Assembly: GCA_964440405.1 (NCBI GenBank)
Contig: CAYTSB010000047.1
Location: 1 to 6,841 of the forward strand
From: DAOSVX01 sp964440405
GTDB lineage: Bacteria; Bacillota_I; Bacilli_A; RF39; UBA660
Direction of reading: 5' to 3'
Length of the DNA stretch: 6,841 nt
The translations under genes were made by a program, and so were the position numbers. The notes under the pieces were generated by a model. It did not search any database. It was not told the origin of the DNA and was given only the letters and a program-made list of their open reading frames with translations. Numbering within the stretch: position 1 is the first letter of the stretch; every line of letters starts with the position of its first letter. Of the stretch, positions 1 through 5,950 are shown piece by piece.

Positions 1-96
1 TAAATCTTTTATATCAAGCGGAAAAGAGACTTCATTACTGATAAATCTTAATCGGGAATCTTTTTCATCTAAAATTTTAATATCTGGTAATTTCAT
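1..96 (-). CDS. def: Peptide deformylase, N-terminal fragment (gene runs off the left edge)
   Basis: Only the first 32 codons are present. The translation starts MKLPDIKILDEKDSRLR and continues with a NEVSFPL segment. This fits the start of peptide deformylases, where an 'I..D...LR..S.EV.FPL' pattern precedes the first helix. The enzyme removes the formyl group from the initiator methionine of new proteins in the cytoplasm. The metal-binding motifs (GxGLAAxQ, EGCLS, HExDH) would lie beyond the edge and cannot be checked. The start is ATG at 96, preceded by a good AGGAG site seven bases upstream, and a strong promoter lies just before it. The gene is transcribed leftward. The call rests on a short N-terminal match, so it is likely but not certain. 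Confidence 0.75.
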   Translation of the reverse strand, partial: MKLPDIKILDEKDSRLRFISNEVSFPLDIKDL

Positions 97-119
97 AAAA
101 ACTCCTACCAATCGGGTGT

Positions 120-148
120 ATTTTATCATAATATGAGTAAAAAAGCAA
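120..148 (-). promoter_or_regulatory. Sigma-A-type promoter of def
   Basis: Read on the minus strand, a -35 box TTGCTT (148-143) is followed after 17 bases by an extended -10 box, TG-A-TAAAAT (TAAAAT at 125-120). Transcription would start near 113, leaving a leader of about 16 bases that contains the AGGAG ribosome binding site of def. Confidence 0.65.
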
Positions 149-156
149 TTTTAATC

Positions 157-184
157 AAAAAAAAAGGAAGCATTGAGACTTCCT
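157..184 (-). terminator. Intrinsic terminator of the 65-residue Gly/Tyr-rich protein gene
   Basis: On the minus strand a 6-bp stem (AGGAAG at 184-179 pairing with CTTCCT at 170-165) with an 8-base loop runs directly into nine T residues (165-157). It begins two bases after the stop codon at 186-188, so it ends that transcript just before the def promoter. Confidence 0.75.
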
Positions 185-185
185 A

Positions 186-383
186 TTAGCTACAAGAATT
201 GCAGCCACAATTACTATTGTTGTTGTTACCAAACCATCCAGCTCCTATTATTATTACTAGTAATATAAATAGAACTATCCAGATAGCTGCGCCAATGCCA
301 CTTCCTTGTGTATATCCAACATAGTTACCACATCCTGGATTTTGATATCCACCATAGTAACCATTGTTTCCATAATAATACAT
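186..383 (-). CDS. Small Gly/Tyr-rich single-helix membrane protein with Cys-rich tail, YjcZ-like
   Basis: The 65-residue product has three parts. Residues 1-29 are a Gly/Tyr/Asn-rich head with YYGGY-like runs and Cys18. Residues 30-51 are one hydrophobic helix (GAAIWIVLFILLVIIIGAGW). The tail carries an Asn run and ends CGCNSCS (Cys59, 61, 64). The helix closely resembles the 'ALIVVLFILLIIVGA' helix of the tiny YjcZ/TIGR01732-type transmembrane proteins of Bacillus, several of which are linked to spores; the longer head and Cys tail differ from them. The start at 383 is supported by a near-perfect AAAGGAGGT site seven bases upstream, and a terminator follows. No convincing sigma-A promoter is visible upstream. 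Function is unknown; an envelope or spore-surface role is inference. The gene itself is well supported. Confidence 0.8.
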   Translation of the reverse strand: MYYYGNNGYYGGYQNPGCGNYVGYTQGSGIGAAIWIVLFILLVIIIGAGWFGNNNNSNCGCNSCS

Positions 384-410
384 ATTATTATACCTCCTTT
401 ATATATATCT

Positions 411-435
411 ACTATAGTTTATTAGTTTACTATAG
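411..435. repeat. Two direct copies of ACTATAG, 18 bases apart
   Basis: ACTATAG occurs at 411-417 and 429-435 in the divergent spacer (384-517) between the 65-residue gene and ftsW. Because CTATAG is itself palindromic, the pair also reads as an inverted arrangement. On the minus strand each copy contains TATAGT, which resembles a -10 box, but neither has a recognisable -35 box at the right distance. It could be an operator or part of a non-sigma-A promoter, or it may be chance in AT-rich DNA. Confidence 0.3.
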
Positions 436-438
436 CTT

Positions 439-467
439 TTGACATTAAAATAACCTAGATATTTATA
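439..467 (+). promoter_or_regulatory. Candidate promoter of ftsW (consensus -35)
   Basis: A perfect TTGACA at 439-444 is followed after 17 bases by TTTATA at 462-467 (or TATAAA at 464-469 after 19). Transcription would start near 474 and give a leader of about 44 bases before the ftsW start at 518. Confidence 0.45.
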
Positions 468-473
468 AAAAGT

Positions 474-502
474 TTTACTAATAAAGAAAATAATGCTATT
501 AT
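474..502 (+). promoter_or_regulatory. Second candidate promoter of ftsW (extended -10)
   Basis: TTTACT (474-479), a 17-base spacer, then TG-C-TATTAT (TATTAT at 497-502) matches the extended -10 form seen at other genes here. Its start point would be near 509, right at the ribosome binding site, giving an almost leaderless message. It competes with the TTGACA-based candidate just upstream; both could be used. Confidence 0.35.
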
Positions 503-517
503 TAGAATAGGTGAAAG

Positions 518-1669
518 ATGAAAAAGCTTATTAATAAAATGGATAAACCACTTTTTATTGTAACCACTGCTTATTTAATATTTGGCTTATTAATGATTTT
601 CAGTTCTTCAAGTATCTCTTCAGTATTAAGATATCGTCAAAGTCAATATTTATTTTTTCTGAAACAGGCAGCATTTATTGGCGCAGCTTTTTTTGTCGGC
701 TTTACTTTTATTTTAAGAATAGATATTAGATGGTATAAAAAAATATTACCTTATATAGTTATTGGGATTATTGTTGCGCTAGTTGGTTTGTTTTTCTATG
801 GAACTGTTGTCAATGATGCTCAAAGCTGGTATAGTTTAGGCCTTTTTTCAGTTCAACCAAGTGAGTTTGCCAAAACAGTTATTGTTTTATATTTTGCTTT
901 ATATTTTAGTGAGAAACAAAAAAGTGCTGATTTACCAACTTTTTTAAGACCTTTAGCCGTAGGCATAATAATTGTTGGTCTAGTATTTGCTCAACCTGAT
1001 ATTGGTGGAGCAGCAATTATTGCAGCCCTTATTTTTCTTTTATTAATAGCTATTCCTTTACCAAAAAATAATAAAATCCAAACAATAAGAACAATTATGA
1101 TTGCTTTTGTTATTATTGGTGGTATTGCTTTATATTTTGGAGGAGATACTTTACTTAAAAATAAAATGAGTCGCTTTACATTTAAAGATCCCTGTACTAG
1201 GTATACTGAAAATACCGGTTACCAGGTATGCAATTCTTTAATTGCAGTTAGTAATGGCGGACTTTTTGGTAAAGGGTTAGGAGATTCCAGTCAAAAATAT
1301 CTTTACCTTCCTGAATCTCATACTGATTTTATCTATCCGATTATTAGTGAAGAATTGGGAGCCATTGCCGCAATTGTCGTTTTAATTGGTTATTTATACA
1401 TATTGTGGCGAATTTTAAAGATAGCTAAAGAAAGTGAAAATTTAAGAAATTCTATTATTGCTTATGGTACTTTTTTAATTTTAGTACTACATATTTTAAT
1501 TAATTTAGTTGGGGTATTGTCATTACTTCCGTTAACAGGAGTACCGTTACCATTTTTATCTTATGGAGGTAGTTTCACTTCCAATATTATAATTTTATTA
1601 TTTTTAGTTCAAAGAGTTAATATTGAAAATAAAATGCTAAAAACAAAAAAAGAAATAAACAATTTATAA
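518..1669 (+). CDS. ftsW: FtsW, septal SEDS-family peptidoglycan glycosyltransferase
   Basis: This 383-residue polytopic membrane protein belongs to the SEDS family (FtsW/RodA/SpoVE), which polymerises lipid II into glycan strands together with a class B penicillin-binding protein. Visible hallmarks are QPSEFAK (113-119), QPDIGG (159-164), the GGLFGKGLGDSSQKYLYLPE stretch (247-266), HTDF (268-271) with the expected catalytic Asp270, and TGVPLPFLSYGGS (340-352). About ten hydrophobic helices span the length, which is normal for the family. The 'S.QKYLYLPESHTDF' wording fits FtsW (or the sporulation paralogue SpoVE) better than RodA. The start at 518 has an AGGTGA site only three to four bases away, slightly close; the next Met (residue 8) lacks a site. 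The partner penicillin-binding protein is not in the window. The stop directly abuts that of the gene on the opposite strand. Cys226 and Cys238 in the large extracellular loop could form a disulfide (inference). Confidence 0.88.
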   Translation: MKKLINKMDKPLFIVTTAYLIFGLLMIFSSSSISSVLRYRQSQYLFFLKQAAFIGAAFFVGFTFILRIDIRWYKKILPYIVIGIIVALVGLFFYGTVVNDAQSWYSLGLFSVQPSEFAKTVIVLYFALYFSEKQKSADLPTFLRPLAVGIIIVGLVFAQPDIGGAAIIAALIFLLLIAIPLPKNNKIQTIRTIMIAFVIIGGIALYFGGDTLLKNKMSRFTFKDPCTRYTENTGYQVCNSLIAVSNGGLFGKGLGDSSQKYLYLPESHTDFIYPIISEELGAIAAIVVLIGYLYILWRILKIAKESENLRNSIIAYGTFLILVLHILINLVGVLSLLPLTGVPLPFLSYGGSFTSNIIILLFLVQRVNIENKMLKTKKEINNL

Positions 1670-1927
1670 TTATTGAAAAAAATTTGGTGAATTATTGTTA
1701 TTTCTTTCTTTTATTTGAGTATTGATAACTGGTTTTTCTTGATGATCAGTTTTAATATTCTTACTTATATCACTAAATAATGATTTAGCATTATTAAATA
1801 ATGGCTTAGCTTCTTCATAAAGTGGAATGGCTTTGTTAATAACACCTAAGGTTTTATCAAGTCCTCCTAAAACATTACTCAAATTAAATTTAGAAGCAGT
1901 ATTAAAGATATTATTACTGTTAAACAT
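1670..1927 (-). CDS. YqfQ (VrrA)-like small protein
   Basis: The 85-residue product has a central amphipathic segment (residues 16-56: NLSNVLGGLDKTLGVINKAI, then PLYEEAKPLFNNAKSLFSDI). This resembles the core of the uncharacterised Bacillus YqfQ/VrrA family, with its 'L..id+t..vi....P+...y.P...n....' pattern. The head and tail are rich in Asn and other polar residues (NNNNSPNFF near the end) and look disordered. There is no signal peptide or membrane helix. The start at 1927 has an AGAGGG site six bases upstream and a promoter-like sequence before it. The stop (1672-1670) touches the ftsW stop (1667-1669) with no gap and no hairpin between them. It is divergent from pilC, from which it is separated by 96 bp. 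Function is unknown; the family match is from memory and moderate. Confidence 0.7.
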   Translation of the reverse strand: MFNSNNIFNTASKFNLSNVLGGLDKTLGVINKAIPLYEEAKPLFNNAKSLFSDISKNIKTDHQEKPVINTQIKERNNNNSPNFFQ

Positions 1928-1944
1928 AATGATCCCTCTAGTTT

Positions 1945-1973
1945 AATATATGTTAGAAAAAGTATTTGTTTAA
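1945..1973 (-). promoter_or_regulatory. Candidate promoter of the YqfQ-like gene
   Basis: On the minus strand TTAAAC (1973-1968) is followed after 17 bases by TATATT (1950-1945). The -35 box matches the sigma-A consensus weakly. The same bases also spell CATATATTA (1952-1944), which fits the CATAnnnTA -10 form of sporulation sigma-K, with an AC 15 bases upstream; the spacing is slightly short. The -35 box lies on top of that of the divergent pilC promoter. Confidence 0.4.
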
Positions 1974-1993
1974 TATTTAAAATATGATATAAT
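1966..1993 (+). promoter_or_regulatory. Promoter of the pilC-pilD operon
   Basis: TTGTTT (1966-1971), a 16-base spacer, then an extended -10 box TG-A-TATAAT (TATAAT at 1988-1993). The start point would be near 2000, giving a leader of about 24 bases that contains the GGTAGGTGA ribosome binding site. Confidence 0.7.
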
Positions 1994-2023
1994 TTTAATA
2001 GATTATGGTAGGTGACAGAGTAA

Positions 2024-3727
2024 ATGGGGTTAGAAATAGATAAAAAAAACAATAAAATTTTAAAGTGGATAATAGCTCCATTTGTATATATAGCAAAATT
2101 CATCAGATTATTTGCTGTCGGATTTTATAAAGTTTCCATTTTTGTTATTGAATATTTTGTTGATATTTTTAAATATGCCTTTGATGGAATTTATTTTATT
2201 ATCAAATTAATTGGTAGGTTCTTTTATTTGGTGTTTTTAGGCATTTATAGTACTTTTAAGTTTATTTTTGTGACCTGTTTATTAGGATTTTATCATCTTA
2301 TTAGTGATGGTATTATCTGGATCTATAATGGTATTAAGAAACTTGGCCGAGGAATTAATGAAGCTTTAAGAAGCTTTAAAAAGAAAATAATTCAATCTTA
2401 CTATGATATTCCAATGGTCAAAACCTCGATTAAGAAAAAAGAAATATCTAGGCAGATATTGTCAATTGATTTAAATAGCCTTGATGCTAAAAGAGGTGAG
2501 TTTTTACAGGCTTATACTTATTTGGCTAAAGATGCCAATGGCAAAATGATTAAAGGAACATTTAATGGCTATTCTAAATTAGATGTTAATTCTTATCTAA
2601 TAAATGCCGGCTATGAAGTTTATGAAATTGAAACTTCTAAATGGATTAATTTTTATTACGGTAAGTTGATAACTCTTAATTCAAAAATGAATAGTAAGGA
2701 CTTAATATTTTGGTTAGAACAATTATCCACCTATCTTAAAAGCGGAATACCACTTACAACAGCTGTTAAAATTTTAGGTGATCAAATTGCTAAAAAAGGA
2801 TCTAAAAAGAGAACTTTTGAATCAATTGTTTATGAATTATCGATGGGGGAGAGTTTCAGTAATGCTTTAGCTAAACAAATTAATGTTTTTCCGTCATTAT
2901 TGATTAATATGATTAAAGCCGCTGAAGCAACTGGTGAATTGGAAGAAACTTTAAAGGACATGGCTAATTATTATCGCGAAATTGATAGTACTAAAAAACA
3001 AATGCGTAGTGCAATGATTTATCCAATAGCCATTTTAGTTTTTGCTATTGGCGTTTTGACGTTCATTTTATTATTTGTTATTCCTCAATTTTCTGGTATT
3101 TATGCTCAAACTGGTGCTGAGTTACAAGGAACCACTCTAGTTTTACTAAATCTATCCAAGTTTTTACAAAATAATTTTTTCTATATTTTGATAATAATTT
3201 TTTTGGTTATCATTTTATTTATCTTTATGTTTAAAAGATTAAAAGCATTTAAAGTCGCGGTTCAAACTTTTATGATGAAAATGCCTATAATTGGTAATAT
3301 TATTATTTATAATGAAATGACTATTTTTACTAAGACTTTTGCTTCACTGCTTAAAAACAATGTTTTTATTACCGAAAGTATTGATATTTTAAGTAAAATA
3401 ACTAATAACGAAATATATAAGGATATTATGTTTAATACAATTGCTAATATTGCAAAAGGCGATAAAATATCTGATGCTTTTAAAGGGCATTGGGCAATCC
3501 CTGAAGTTGCTTATTATATGATTGTTACCGGCGAATCAACTGGTGAACTTGCTAATATGATGATGAGTGTTAGTGAATATTATCAAGATATGCATCGCAA
3601 TTCAATTACTACTATTAAAAGTTTAATTGAACCAACTTTAATTATCTTGTTATCGTTAATCGTTGGCATTGTTGTTCTAGCAGTTGTTATTCCAATGTTT
3701 GATATGTACAGTACTATTCAGTTTTAG
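2024..3727 (+). CDS. pilC: PilC/GspF-type platform protein with a long aromatic N-terminal extension
   Basis: This is the inner-membrane platform of a type IV pilus or type II secretion-like machine; it couples the assembly ATPase to pilin assembly. The family core starts near residue 164 with YTYLAKDANGKMIKGTF and an A/S-rich 'L...GYEVYEIE' segment. Two T2SSF repeats follow (about 225-350 and 430-555), with the expected EATGELEETL (301-310) and VTGESTGELANMM (501-513) motifs. Membrane helices lie near 331-353, 384-403 and 535-557. The total is 567 residues against about 400 for typical members. The excess is residues 1-163: an extremely Phe/Tyr/Ile-rich region (about 15-104) with a charged residue every few positions, then a basic stretch (105-143). 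The start at 2024 has a GGTAGGTGA site. The stop is followed eight bases later by pilD, whose ribosome binding site overlaps it, so the two form an operon. Confidence 0.92.
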   Translation: MGLEIDKKNNKILKWIIAPFVYIAKFIRLFAVGFYKVSIFVIEYFVDIFKYAFDGIYFIIKLIGRFFYLVFLGIYSTFKFIFVTCLLGFYHLISDGIIWIYNGIKKLGRGINEALRSFKKKIIQSYYDIPMVKTSIKKKEISRQILSIDLNSLDAKRGEFLQAYTYLAKDANGKMIKGTFNGYSKLDVNSYLINAGYEVYEIETSKWINFYYGKLITLNSKMNSKDLIFWLEQLSTYLKSGIPLTTAVKILGDQIAKKGSKKRTFESIVYELSMGESFSNALAKQINVFPSLLINMIKAAEATGELEETLKDMANYYREIDSTKKQMRSAMIYPIAILVFAIGVLTFILLFVIPQFSGIYAQTGAELQGTTLVLLNLSKFLQNNFFYILIIIFLVIILFIFMFKRLKAFKVAVQTFMMKMPIIGNIIIYNEMTIFTKTFASLLKNNVFITESIDILSKITNNEIYKDIMFNTIANIAKGDKISDAFKGHWAIPEVAYYMIVTGESTGELANMMMSVSEYYQDMHRNSITTIKSLIEPTLIILLSLIVGIVVLAVVIPMFDMYSTIQF

Positions 3728-3735
3728 GTGATATT

Positions 3736-4494
3736 ATGATTTATTTATTATTATTTATATTCGGCAGTATTTTTGGCTCATTTTATTTGGTGTTAGGGAT
3801 GAGAGCTCCTCAAGGAGAAAAGATTACTAAACCAAGATCACATTGTGATCATTGCCAAAAAACTTTAAAATGGTATCATTTGATTCCTGTTTTTTCTTAT
3901 ATATTTTTAGGTGGTAAATGCTCATACTGTCATAATAAAATAGCTCCCAGCAATCTTATTACCGAAATTTTTACTGGTTTATTCTTTGCTTTAAGTTATT
4001 TTGTTTACGGTTATTCATTTAATACATTAATTTCAATTATAACTATTTCAATATTAATTGTTACTTTTATTAGTGATTTTAATTATTTAATAATCTTAGA
4101 TACTCCAGTTATCTTAGGTTCTATTTTGGTCTTGATTTTAAAATATTTGGATTTAGGATTGAAATCTAGTTTAATGTCTTTATTATCTGGAGCTTTATTG
4201 TTTATTATTATGTTAATTATTAAATTACTAGGCGATAAAGTATTTAAAAAAGACTCATTAGGCGGGGGAGATATTAAATTATCAATATTCATTGGTATTT
4301 TATTAGGAGTTAAATTTGGCTTAATATCATTAGTAATTTCATGCTTTATTGCTTTACCTTATGCCATATATAGCAGTTTTAAAGAAAAAGAAAAAGAAAT
4401 ACCTTTTGGACCATTTCTGATTATGGCAGCATTTCTTGTCTTCTTATATTTAGATAAAATTAATGAAATAATTAATTTAATTTTATATTTCTAA
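3736..4494 (+). CDS. pilD: PilD-type prepilin peptidase (type IV leader peptidase and N-methyltransferase)
   Basis: This 252-residue membrane aspartyl protease cleaves the short leader of type IV prepilins and usually methylates the new N-terminus. The N-terminal part has the family's GSFYLVLGMRAP motif (14-25) and both CxxC pairs (Cys37/Cys40 and Cys62/Cys65) on either side of the 'W..LIPVFSY' segment, so the zinc-binding methyltransferase-like domain is intact. The two catalytic aspartates are Asp114 (in ISDFNYLIILD) and Asp179 (in GGGD, 176-179). A C-terminal EIPFGPFL (221-228) is also typical. Length and helix number are normal. The ribosome binding site AGGTGA (3726-3731) overlaps the pilC stop, indicating translational coupling. 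The last 12 bp overlap the 3' end of pilB on the other strand. Its substrates are not encoded in this window. Confidence 0.93.
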   Translation: MIYLLLFIFGSIFGSFYLVLGMRAPQGEKITKPRSHCDHCQKTLKWYHLIPVFSYIFLGGKCSYCHNKIAPSNLITEIFTGLFFALSYFVYGYSFNTLISIITISILIVTFISDFNYLIILDTPVILGSILVLILKYLDLGLKSSLMSLLSGALLFIIMLIIKLLGDKVFKKDSLGGGDIKLSIFIGILLGVKFGLISLVISCFIALPYAIYSSFKEKEKEIPFGPFLIMAAFLVFLYLDKINEIINLILYF

Positions 4495-5796
4495 TATTTC
4501 AATATTATCAAGACTATTTTCAGGAGGTTTAGTTGGATTAGAACTATTAACAGTCCCCACTAAGGCTGTTTTTAAAGCCATATTATCCTCATCAATAAAG
4601 TCAGATTCAATATCAATCATTCTTAATATTTCTTCAAAGGTAGTAATTCCTTCAACAACTTTCATCAAGCCATCCTGGAGGATGGTTTTTACATCACTTT
4701 TTTTATAAACTAAATCTCTTAAAGTATCTTTTCTGATATTATTAACAATTGCATCTTTTATTTCCTGGTTCATATTTAAGACTTCCTGAATTGCAATACG
4801 ACCCTTATAACCATTAATACAATCGGGGCATCCAGCCTCATGTCTAGTATATATTTGTTTAACATCCAGATTTAAAGCTTTGTTAAATATTTCCTTTTCA
4901 TATTCTGAAGTTTCTCTTGATTCACGACATTTAGGACACAATCTACGACATAATCTTTGACTAATTATTCCGGATAGAGCAGAGCCTAATAGATATCTTT
5001 CTACTTCCATATCTAAGAGTCTTTCAATAGTATTTAAAGAGTTATTAGTATGAAGGGTAGATAAAACCAAATGGCCGGTGATACTTGCTCTAACTGCAAT
5101 TCTAGCAGTTTCATCATCACGAATCTCACCAATCATGATAATATCCGGGTCCTGTCTTAAAATACTACGCAAGGCATTAGTAAATGTCAAACCAATTTCA
5201 GGCATTACCTGAACTTGATTAATGCCATCAATATTCATTTCAATTGGGTCTTCAACTGTCACAACATTTCTGTCTTCAGTATTTAATTTTTGAAGCATGG
5301 CATATAAAGTTGTACTTTTACCAGTACCGGTAGCACCGTTTATTAAAATTATGCCATAGGGAACACTAATCATTTTTTGAACCTTAACTAAATTTTCTTT
5401 GGTAAAACCGAGATTTTCTAGCCCCTGTAAACTCATGCTGTAGTCTAAGATACGAATAACAATTTTTTCCCCTTCTTTTAAGGGTAGAGAACTGACACGA
5501 AGATCTAGTTCCATATTATCTAAATTACTTTTAATCGCTCCGTCTTGAGGAAGACGGCTTTCAGTAATATTCATATTAGCCATTATTTTAATTCTTTGAA
5601 TTAAAGATTTTTTTAAATCGTTAGGCACAACAGCATAGTCAATTAACTGACCATCCATTCTAATTCTGACTTTTAGTTTATCTTCATGTGGATCAAAATG
5701 AACGTCCGATGCGCCTTTTCTAACAGCATCAATGAGGATTTCATTAACAATTTCAACAATAGGTAAATTTTCATAATCAAATTCGCGCAATGACAT
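4483..5796 (-). CDS. pilB: PilB/GspE-type assembly ATPase, short form without the N1 domain
   Basis: This 437-residue cytoplasmic secretion ATPase powers pilin assembly through the PilC platform. It opens directly with the N2 domain ('IVNEILIDAVRKGASDVHFD', 16-35). Next come Walker A GATGTGKST (154-162), the Asp box VEDPIE (181-186), Walker B IIMIGEIRDDET (219-230) and the His box GHLVLSTLHTNN (241-252). The zinc-binding Cys set is complete: CPKC (Cys287, Cys290) and CPDC (Cys323, Cys326). This set marks PilB/GspE assembly ATPases rather than PilT. The usual ~100-150-residue N1 domain is absent, giving a ComGA-like short form. A 40-residue polar, acidic tail (about 396-437) follows the normal end at 'FEEILRM'. 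The start at 5796 has a GGGGTGA site five bases upstream. It lies on the strand opposite to pilC-pilD, so it is transcribed separately. Confidence 0.93.
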   Translation of the reverse strand: MSLREFDYENLPIVEIVNEILIDAVRKGASDVHFDPHEDKLKVRIRMDGQLIDYAVVPNDLKKSLIQRIKIMANMNITESRLPQDGAIKSNLDNMELDLRVSSLPLKEGEKIVIRILDYSMSLQGLENLGFTKENLVKVQKMISVPYGIILINGATGTGKSTTLYAMLQKLNTEDRNVVTVEDPIEMNIDGINQVQVMPEIGLTFTNALRSILRQDPDIIMIGEIRDDETARIAVRASITGHLVLSTLHTNNSLNTIERLLDMEVERYLLGSALSGIISQRLCRRLCPKCRESRETSEYEKEIFNKALNLDVKQIYTRHEAGCPDCINGYKGRIAIQEVLNMNQEIKDAIVNNIRKDTLRDLVYKKSDVKTILQDGLMKVVEGITTFEEILRMIDIESDFIDEDNMALKTALVGTVNSSNPTKPPENSLDNIEILEI

Positions 5797-5824
5797 TCAT
5801 TTCACCCCAATTACTATTCTTTAT

Positions 5825-5859
5825 AAATTATACAATAAATTAAAAAATTATACAATAAA
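5825..5859. repeat. 15-bp direct repeat with a 20-bp period upstream of pilB
   Basis: The 15-base sequence aaattatacaataaa occurs at 5825-5839 and again, identically, at 5845-5859. Each copy contains, on the minus strand, a perfect TATAAT preceded by TTG. The 20-bp step places both on nearly the same DNA face. Confidence 0.8.
5827..5855 (-). promoter_or_regulatory. Proximal promoter of pilB
   Basis: On the minus strand TTGTAT (5855-5850), a 17-base spacer, then a perfect TATAAT (5832-5827). Transcription would start near 5820, leaving a leader of about 24 bases with the GGGGTGA site. Its -35 box comes from the upstream copy of the direct repeat and overlaps the -10 box of the distal promoter. 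Confidence 0.6.
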
Positions 5860-5876
5860 ATTCAGATAAGAAAGAA
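5847..5876 (-). promoter_or_regulatory. Distal promoter candidate of pilB
   Basis: A second perfect TATAAT (5852-5847) on the minus strand has a weaker TTCTTT (5876-5871) 18 bases upstream as -35 box. Because the two promoters share bases, polymerase could bind only one at a time. Confidence 0.35.
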
Positions 5877-5898
5877 TTAAAACTAAAAAATTAAGGGG

Positions 5899-5927
5899 TT
5901 GTTAGGAAGAACTAAATAAGATATAAT
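5899..5927 (+). promoter_or_regulatory. Promoter of the frameshifted surface protein gene
   Basis: TTGTTA (5899-5904), exactly 17 bases, then a perfect TATAAT (5922-5927). Transcription would start near 5934. The following leader is short and has only a weak AAGAAAG-like ribosome binding site before the ATG at 5951, unlike the strong sites of the other genes. Confidence 0.7.
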
Positions 5928-5950
5928 AAACATAAGAAAGTAGTTTGCAT

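Noticed and set aside
1655..1705. Possible terminator between ftsW and the YqfQ-like gene (repeated AATTATTG units and an A-run)
   Set aside because: The AATTATTG copies are direct repeats, not inverted, and no stable GC-containing stem forms on either strand.
1879..2103. Minus-strand 74-codon open frame between the YqfQ-like gene and pilC
   Set aside because: It overlaps the start of the YqfQ-like gene, both promoters and the pilC start, shows no ribosome binding site or family resemblance, and is hydrophobic only because it mirrors AT-rich coding DNA.
4083..4292. Minus-strand 69-codon open frame inside pilD
   Set aside because: It lies wholly antisense to a well-supported prepilin peptidase with intact motifs; a shadow of that gene.
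5811..5890. Possible CRISPR-like or iteron array in the repeats before pilB
   Set aside because: Only two copies of an AT-only-like 15-mer with a 5-base gap exist; they are better explained as promoter elements.
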